Part shown: piece after piece, positions 56,668-64,000 of the stretch | Layout of the letters: every line of letters begins with the position of its first letter | How positions within the stretch are numbered: position 1 is the stretch's first letter | NCBI RefSeq assembly: GCF_002878395.1 | Contig: NC_061115.1 | Location: 213,686,655-213,750,654 of the forward strand | From: Capsicum annuum | Lineage: Eukaryota; Streptophyta; Magnoliopsida; Solanales; Solanaceae | Length of the DNA stretch: 64,000 nucleotides | Reading direction: 5' to 3' | Notes under the pieces: model-generated | Told to the model about the DNA's origin: nothing | Databases searched by the model: none | What the model saw: only the letters and a program-made list of their open reading frames with translations | Position numbers and translations under genes: made by a program

Positions 56668-58718
56668 TGTCACACCCCATTTTTAACTCCGAAAATATTT
56701 GTTTTAAGGTTTGGAAGGGTTTTAAAAGTGACAAAGTGAAGATTTGTTTTGAAAAAGGATTATTTACATTTTTTATTCAGAGTCGTCACTTGACATAATT
56801 TGATGTGCCAAGTCACCTTTAAAAGATCCTTTTCAAAACAGTTTGACTTTAAAAACTGATCTGCCAACAGAGTTTCCGATTAAGAAATTCTGTTGATCGA
56901 GGGGAAGGTGTTAGGCCCCCCTTGATCCCGTGGTTCGACCACAGTCGCTTGGTGAGGTGTATCAGCTAATTTGACATTACAAATGTATAAATCACACGAA
57001 ACACATAAAACAATCAAACACATGAAACAAAACAAATCCAAAATATAGTGTTTAGTCCAATTATACAGTCCAAAATAAAAAATACGAAAAATAAATCTTA
57101 CTCTAACCTACACTAATCCTAACTACGCTCCCATGCTTTACCCGAGGCCTCGGTCCTTCATCGGGAATGTCCTCCGAATACAAGATACCTCAGGGCATTC
57201 CCAAGTGAATAAATACATCAGACTTTGGGGCATTCCCCGATAAAATGAATACATTTTCTCAATTTTAAGCGTTTGAAATAGAAAGAACCATTCAACAAAT
57301 ATTCACACATTCAACAAGTCACCAATCCTAAAATCTGCCTACCCGAACCTACATTTGCCTATCCATTTCAACACATCATAATTGTATCACGTTCCATATC
57401 AACAATAAATCAAAAGTAATGAATATTCATTTTTTTATCAATCCCCAACGTCCGACCCCAAATCAATGATTTTTATATTTTATCTATTAGCCAATAAATT
57501 TCACCTAATTCAACGTGTACATCAATTCGAACAACTAATTCAACAACATCAAACCTCATATTCAATCAGCCAAACAAACATAAACCACCGCGTAATTCAC
57601 CAACATATTTGCAAAATCAAAATGAGATATTGAGATAAAGAGTAAAAATCGAACCTCAATCGATCTTTGAGTATGCTGAATTACAGGTCAAAGGATGGAG
57701 CTTCGCCACCGGACCTCGACCGAAGAACCTCAACGGCGAACAACAACTCATCAAACTTCGATCGGACCTCTGTTTGAATCAACAACCAACATAGAAACCA
57801 AATTTCGACTTCAAAGTAAACCCAACTTGGTGATTCAAAATAGAACCCGAAAGACCGATGCTCAACTGAAATTTGTGGACTGTTTTGACCATGAATTTCG
57901 CTACTTTTTAAAGATCCGGTGAGCTTCACCGAAGGATTTGACAGAGACGGGAATGGAAAAGAATGGGTCGGGTATTTGAATCGATATGGTGTGGGTTTGA
58001 TCGGTTTTTGGAGTGGTGGAAGAGCTGGTGGGAATGGGTCTGGTCGACGACTGAGTTCGGCAGTGGATGGACGATTCTAGCGAACAAATCGCCGAAAAAA
58101 AAACTCAACACCCAGTCAGCTTCTGTTCAACCCCTCTCCAATCGACTCTCTATTATCTTATGTCTAATTCTCATTTTCCCTCTTCCTTCGCTACTAATTC
58201 TCTTTTTGTACCACTGTATGTGTGGTGTTTTAGTGTGTGAATGGAAATTTTTGATGGTGTCTGTGAGTATGGTTGTTACTGTGTGTATTGGAGTCTTGCT
58301 GTGATGGTATAAGGTAGAGAAGATGATGTTGATTATGTTCCCCTTGGTATATGCGACGTTATATATTGTTAAAGAAAAATTACGTGGGCCCACTCTTTTT
58401 GAGGTGTGTAATTGGAAAAATGGCCAGCAAAATATGTCAATAAACAAACAAAAAATAAAGGTAGATAAAGGGAGGAGGGTCACATCGGGTAGGAGTGAGG
58501 TGGGGTAGGATAGTGATGTGTTGTCCACTTTTAACAGGGAAGGTTGTTAATTTGTTATCAATTGGGATTATGTGGGAATTTTGGGATAAGATTTGTTTAG
58601 AGTTGGTTTTGATTTTTTGTTATTTGTGAAGGGATAATTACATGGTTGAGGGTACATGGTAGGATAAGATAAAATGAGTAAAAGTGATATCGGGGAGGGA
58701 CAAAATTAAGTGTCTACG
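56668..58718 (-). repeat. Ogre/Tat-like LTR, copy D
   Basis: The plus strand begins TGTCACACCCC and ends AAGTGTCTAC plus G where the family has A. It carries all shared family blocks (AGTCGTCACTTGACATAA, GGGGAAGGTGTTAGG, GGGGCATTCCCCG, GGGACAAAATTAAGTG). On its left it meets the 37-bp minisatellite with no primer site, and on its right a Mutator transposase remnant. Flanking 5-mers do not match, so it is either part of a rearranged element or a solo LTR whose flank changed. Open frames in it (57695-57922, 57963-58304, 58127-58528) are not conserved in copies A and C. Confidence 0.88.
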
Positions 58719-58846
58719 TCATGCCGCTTTTTGGATGTAAATACAGAGTGTTTTCAAACCAAAAAAAGTAGACAATGAGACCAAATTTTGACCGGATCAT
58801 TATTCAAGGAAAGAAATGGAAGAAAGAAGGACAACTGGGTCTTAAC

Positions 58847-59038
58847 TTAGGACATCCAACCTACCCAAGTTATGAGGGAATCAAGTCTCAAGTATCTCAA
58901 AGGGTTGGAAGGAGGGAATCTATACCGAGTTGGAGAGTCGAGTGAGGCCCACATAATAGCAGTCATCGCATGAGAACATGGTACTTCATCCATTTGAAAT
59001 TCTCCACAACTGCACATAACATTCATAACATACTTCAT
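58847..59038 (-). pseudogene. Mutator-like transposase SWIM zinc-finger fragment
   Basis: The minus-strand frame begins MKYVMNVMCSCGEFQMDEVP and continues CSHAMTAIMW. CSCG-x9-CSH fits the SWIM zinc finger (CxCxnCxH) found near the C-terminus of MuDR/MULE transposases. The remainder of the frame (to WVGWMS) has no known similarity, and the catalytic domain is absent. With the Ulp1 genes at the left of the window it shows Mutator elements contributed at both ends. Confidence 0.7.
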
Positions 59039-59049
59039 ATAATCTGATG

Positions 59050-61369
59050 GTTGATTACTTTTTTAAAAATAAACACAAAAAATACATAAGACATACGAAT
59101 ATTATACAATGAAATCTACTAATCCTTTGTAGTTTGTACTTGTATCATACATAATTCTGTCAATACCAAAGTCCCTAGATATACCGGTTTCAACAACAAT
59201 TATATAATTCTTGCTTTGTTCATGCAACCCATAAATATACAATAACAAATATAACAAACTTCAAGATTTTATCAACAACGGATGTAAGAAAGAACATAAA
59301 GAAAAATATTTAATTCTTTAAATAAATTTGATATCAAAATATCAATTTGCTAAACAATGTAAAATACCTGACGACTTTCATTTCTCTCCATGACGTATCA
59401 TGATTGAATGCAAATAATCAAAATTCATATTTTAATAACACAACAATAACTTATGTTTGATTTAAAAAAAAAGTCCAAAAATTGCATAAAACAAAAAATA
59501 TAATCTGAAACTAGTATACTGGAACAATAAAATCGTGCGCAAAAAAATATGAAAGTGTATAAAGATGGAAACTCTTAATTGAGACATTAAAATAGGAGAA
59601 AAAATAATGGTTAGAGGGATTTGGGGATGGGATTAATATCAATTATTAAAGTTAACTACATTTAAGGAAGGAATATTCTAGAGTAGTTATATTAAATTTT
59701 TATTTTTCATTTCTATAATTATTTTGATATACCTTTTTTAAAAAATGACAAAAATATTTTTAAGTATTTTTTTAAAATGAAAGTTGCTATAACTTGAAAA
59801 CTAAAAAGAGTTGCTAGAACTTGTAATAAACAATCTAATAAGTTTATTTAGTTAATTTTTCCTATTACTTTATTCAATTTTTGACTTACAATTTAAGAAG
59901 AAAAAATAATTTGAAAAACAATAAGTTGATTTCGATCATTATAAATTAACGTCCATGTTTATTTAATCAAAATTTATACTATAAATTATTTATGCCTTGA
60001 TACTTTCACATTTGTTTCTTCATGTCATTGCTTTGCAATTATGATATTATTCCTTCACTCCCATTTTTTTTTACTATGTGTGATAAAGAAAATAAAATCT
60101 GCTCCTTTAATAGGTGAAAGTGAGAACTGTTAATGTGCTTAATTTACAGCATAGGTTTTATGAGAAGACAATATCATATAAAGGCCGAGACAAGTCAATA
60201 GTGCATCCAAGCATCATTTAATTTTTGTCGAATTACGAGGATTACAATAGAATTATTGTAATGGATGTTCAAAGAGTTGTGTGAGTTAAGGATTAAGAGT
60301 TTAATCCTAGGATTTTAAGAGTTTGTAATTTTAACGTTTTCTTGATTTTAATGAATTGATTGATAATTAAATCCTACGATGTTGGTTATGAATTTTTTCT
60401 CCCTTGATTAAGGAAATTTTCACGTGACATTGTGTGTTTTTTACTTTACATTGTTCTTATCATCAGTCCCTTGATTAGGTCATCGACTATTGCAGCTATA
60501 TAGTTGAGAAAGAGTAAAAAATTGTAGCTTGAACCCTTGCGAGTGTCGGTCAAAGATTGAAAGAACCTTTAAATTTTAAAAACTCTAATATAATAATATC
60601 AATCATTTTTTTAAACTTAAAACCTTTTTAAAAACTTACAATTTAAATATATTTTAATTAATATTTATGTGACATACATCTAAATATAATTTCATTAATA
60701 ACAATTTACATATATTTTAATTAATAGTTATGTGACATATATTTAAATATAATTTCGTTAATATTTATATAACGTTTAAAATTCAATACTCATTAATTGA
60801 TAAAAAAATATACATGCAACACTTATATCAAGAGATTATTAAGGAGAAGGTAAAAGAAAATCAAGAATTAATTAAAGAAAAAAAGAGTTGATTTGGATTA
60901 TTTCTACTATATACTAGGTCTGATATGGTACGTGTCAAGACGAGCCCAATGCGAAGAATATTTTTAGATTAACTATTGTGATTTATATACTTTTTACGTA
61001 ATTTTTTAAATAATATATATTACACTTTCTGTCTAATTTTGTGTGGTATTGATACAATTTTGATAGTTAGCTAAATTTTTTATATATTTTTAAAAAGTAT
61101 TTAAATTATTCATTATTGTGATTTATAGTATTTTTTTCTTCTATCTCAATTGATGTGGCAGTGATAAAATTTAGAGAGTCAACTAATTTTTTTTACGTCC
61201 TTTTAAATATTTTATGTTACTAATTATTAAGATTTATAATACTTTTACATAATTCTCAAATATATAACAGATTAAAAAGGAAACTAAAATAAAGAAATAT
61301 AAAAGAAAATATCTGAGTGGACAACACAAACAATCATGTTTATATGTTATCTGTTTATCATTCTTTATA
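59050..61369. other. AT-rich DNA, no gene; contains a segment duplicated from 30660
   Basis: 59870-60180 duplicates 30660-30915 with about 75 extra bases (60075-60150). 60600-60790 has short repeats of TTAATATTTATGTGACATA. Otherwise I see no coding region, RNA gene or element ends. Confidence 0.5.
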
Positions 61370-61399
61370 AGTGAGGTAATAAATCAAAAATGTCAATTT

Positions 61400-62110
61400 A
61401 AGTGGCACAATGCTTAGATGGCCATAATAATTAATTAGATGTGATATAGTAAAATCACGATTGACGCAGCCAAGCAAACATGCTTTAAATGACCTATAAC
61501 AACTAATTATAAGTGATATAACAAAATTACTACAAAAAGTATTTGTGAAACAAATTTAAGTGAGCCTCATATAAGACATCAAATTAATTTAAAACATCAA
61601 GAGTTAAGTTATTATTTTATGTCTATATTACCCTTTTATTAAATATTATTAATTTTTTAATAGTAGATGACTTATAATTAATTAGGGAAGATATTAGTAA
61701 AAAGTGATATAGCAAAATTACTATTAAAATATTTGTGAAAAAATATTTAAATAAGCCTCATATAAGATGTCAAGTTAATTTAAAACATCAAGAACTCATT
61801 TATCATTTTATGTCTATATTACCTTTTTTTATTAAATATTATTAATTTTTTAATACTTAGATGACTTATAATAATTAATTTGGGAGAGATATTTAGTAAA
61901 AAGAGATATGTGGAAAAAATTTAAGTGGGTACATATAGGACATAAGTATTTGAAACATCAAGAGTTAATTTATCATTTTATATCTATTTTTCCTATTTTA
62001 TTAAATATTATTAGTTTTTTAATAATTAGATGACTTATAATAATTAATTAGTGGTGATATTTAATAAAATTATGATTGAAGCAGTTAAAACAGACATATT
62101 ATAAATGTCT
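61400..62110. repeat. Degenerate 170-195-bp tandem repeat, about four units
   Basis: TTTATTAAATATTATTAATTTTTTAATA recurs (in variants) near 61636, 61828 and 61997, each followed by AGATGACTTATAAT and preceded by CATCAAGAGTTAA. A first, more diverged unit starts near 61400. Confidence 0.75.
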
Positions 62111-62357
62111 ATTTTATTTTTTGTATTAAATAGTATTAAAGGAGAAATTAACTACACGTGTCTTCAATTTCGGACAACAATTCAATTGTCACACAAAGCA
62201 ACTCCTTTTATATGAGTGTTAATAAATGAAAAAGAATTTGATTCTTTGGAATCCTATATGATTGGTATCATTAGAACAAAAGAGGGCTTTTGTATTATTC
62301 GCGGTAATAATTCAATCACCACACAAAATAGCTCCTTTTATCGAAATATTAATAAAT

Positions 62358-64000
62358 TGTTATAAGATCTAGTTGATATCTATTAGGATTTGAAATATCT
62401 GTCCTTTAGTCAGAAACTAGGAGTATTTTTCCCTATAAATAGAAAAGTTTTGTTCATTGTATTATAAATCTGATAATTTCTCATCCTCACGAGAAATAAA
62501 GAAGTCTCTTCTCTCTCTATTTATTCTTGTTATTTTTATTTTATATTTCATAACACGTTATCAGTACGAGACTCTGCCAAACAAGGTGAGATTATAAATC
62601 TAAAGGATTTCAAGGTTAGTAATTCCTTATGTTATTTGTCTTTTGCTGCTAATGATATAATTATTGTTGGATTTGAGAAAAAATAATTGGTTTAAAACCA
62701 TTTATTATATAATTTGTTCATGAAGAACAACATTGTTAAAAAGTATGATGATGGATTCAAGTCTTATCTCATTAAAAGGGTAAGACATGCATCGAATTAG
62801 AGCTCGATATACCATGATGATAAATGTTGGATTCAAGTCCAATTGATTTATGAGCCTAAGATGCCTTTATATGGATAAGACGTTGAGTTTGGATCTCAAT
62901 TCACCATATTGATGATATTATGATGCCTAAGGCAAAATAATCGGTATGTGGTGAAAAGTCGTGATATCTAACCCATTGAATATGCTCCATTCCATGAAGT
63001 GAATGTGGTAGCAATATGTGATAAGTCTGAAAGATGACAATTTGCTCCATTCTTGAAGTGAATGTGGTAGCAGTGCATAATATGTCTGAAAGAAGACAAG
63101 TGATTGAATGCACGAATATATGCGTGGAGGGACAATATGATAATGATCATCAAATGTGATGATATTTTCGCACGCATATTATGATCATAAGATATGTTAG
63201 AGAAAAATTCTCTACATTATATGTATGCATCGATTTGCTCCTGAAGTAGCAATATCATGAAAGATATTATAAGCTATCAAAAATTGATAGACTTAAGACA
63301 CGATTATATTTCATTCCTGGGGAATGCGAATTTTGATTGTTTTAATACAAATATGCACTATTGTGGTGGAATCATAACTCACCTTCGAAAGAGGCAAAAC
63401 AATTGAGAAGAGTTATTTTGAAATCTACTTCTGAAGTAGTAAATTCGAAAATTTATTCATGTAATAGTAAATTTGAAATTTACTAAAGTAAAAAGACACA
63501 TGTCATGGTAAATTTGGAGTTTACTAGTATAAAAGTTCATAAATTGACATGAACGATTGCTACATTCTAAAAATGTGCATATTGAGTATTAGACATATGT
63601 TGAAGAAATAAAAGATTCTTCATGAATTGCTTATGTTGGTTGTTCTCATGACAAGTTGGTTGGACCAACTAATGTTGGAATTTTATCCCTCAAAATCTGA
63701 AAAATATAAAAGGTGAATATGGGCCCATTCACCTTTCATGTGATCTATTAAGATGCGTCGATATAAGATGATCACATGCAAGTTTATTGTCAACCTGCAA
63801 TTTGACATTCATAAAGTTTTTTGCTCAATAAAATTGAGTTAAGAGCATAACTTTCAGACTGTGTAATTAAGACAATTCATCTTGATGATGTTGGTTTAGT
63901 ATTGAATGCCTTCGATAAATAGCTAAACCATTACTAATGAGAACAAAACTTCATGTGTTGGTCTGAAATATGATATGTTGCATACAATAACACTTGTATG
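62358..64000 (+). mobile_element. Copia element: 5' LTR and decayed internal region, runs off window
   Basis: A 198-bp putative LTR (62358-62555) begins TGTTAT and ends ATAACA, with a TATA box TATAAATA at 62434. It is followed by CGTTATCAGTACGAGAC, resembling the modified tRNA-Met primer site of such elements. Near 63700-63990 broken frames give GPFTFHV, SHASLLSTCNL, CVIKTIHLD and PLLMRTKL. These I recognise as pieces of the integrase core and following region, with deletions and stops. No open gag or pol frame survives, and the second LTR would lie beyond 64000. Confidence 0.65.

Noticed and set aside
55837..56673. Minus-strand frames with FRTLLKNEILPSVQDPPEK repeats
   Set aside because: Translation of the 37-bp minisatellite in frames that stay open only by chance.

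Overview
This is a plant nuclear DNA window, almost certainly from a Solanaceae species. Pepper (Capsicum) is my best guess, from remembered protein families and without any search. The signs are AT-rich DNA, tRNA-derived SINEs and RTE-type LINE fragments of solanaceous type, very long LTRs primed by tRNA-Arg (Ogre/Tat style), CACTA and Ulp1-bearing Mutator-like elements, and a Kunitz inhibitor gene. One 100-N assembly gap lies at 23188-23287.

Only one gene looks intact: a single-exon, secreted Kunitz-type protease-inhibitor-like gene at 40461-41129 with its own TATA box. A second host gene, a 2-oxoglutarate-dependent dioxygenase (AOP-like) at 49554-54751, is a pseudogene. It has three recognisable exons, two frameshifts, a LINE inside exon 2 and further transposons in both introns. 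Nearly everything else is transposon-derived, much of it nested.

Layout. 1-2640: minus-sense Ogre/Tat-like LTR with its primer-binding site and leader. 2641-8200: Ulp1/DUF1985 (Mutator-type) gene remnants riddled with arrays of a self-complementary motif. 9250-12172: degenerate Ty1/copia gag-pol cut off by a CACTA element. 12173 to about 22 kb: CACTA element with a broken TNP2 transposase gene and a second transposase-like gene. 23.2-24.9 kb: assembly gap, duplicated Kunitz 3' flank, Mutator-type MITEs and a tandem array of roughly 300-bp units. 24928-30016: complete but inactive copia element with two LTRs and a 5-bp target duplication. 30.0-34.6 kb: rest of the array, duplicated hAT 5' ends and a third Ogre-like LTR. 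34719-39496: full-length hAT element with 8-bp target duplication and an internal 156-bp satellite. 39.5-41.9 kb: Kunitz gene. 41864-44151: Ogre-like solo LTR. 44.5-49.5 kb: LINE fragment, two SINEs and MITEs. 49.5-54.8 kb: dioxygenase pseudogene. 55.3-58.7 kb: minisatellites and a fourth Ogre-like LTR. 58.8-59.0 kb: Mutator SWIM zinc-finger remnant. 61.4-62.1 kb: degenerate tandem repeat. 62358-64000: start of another copia element.

No pathway can be assembled from neighbouring genes. The window is best read as a stratified record of insertions around one surviving defence-type gene. Target-site duplications were read by eye for eleven insertions, and they fix the boundaries given here.
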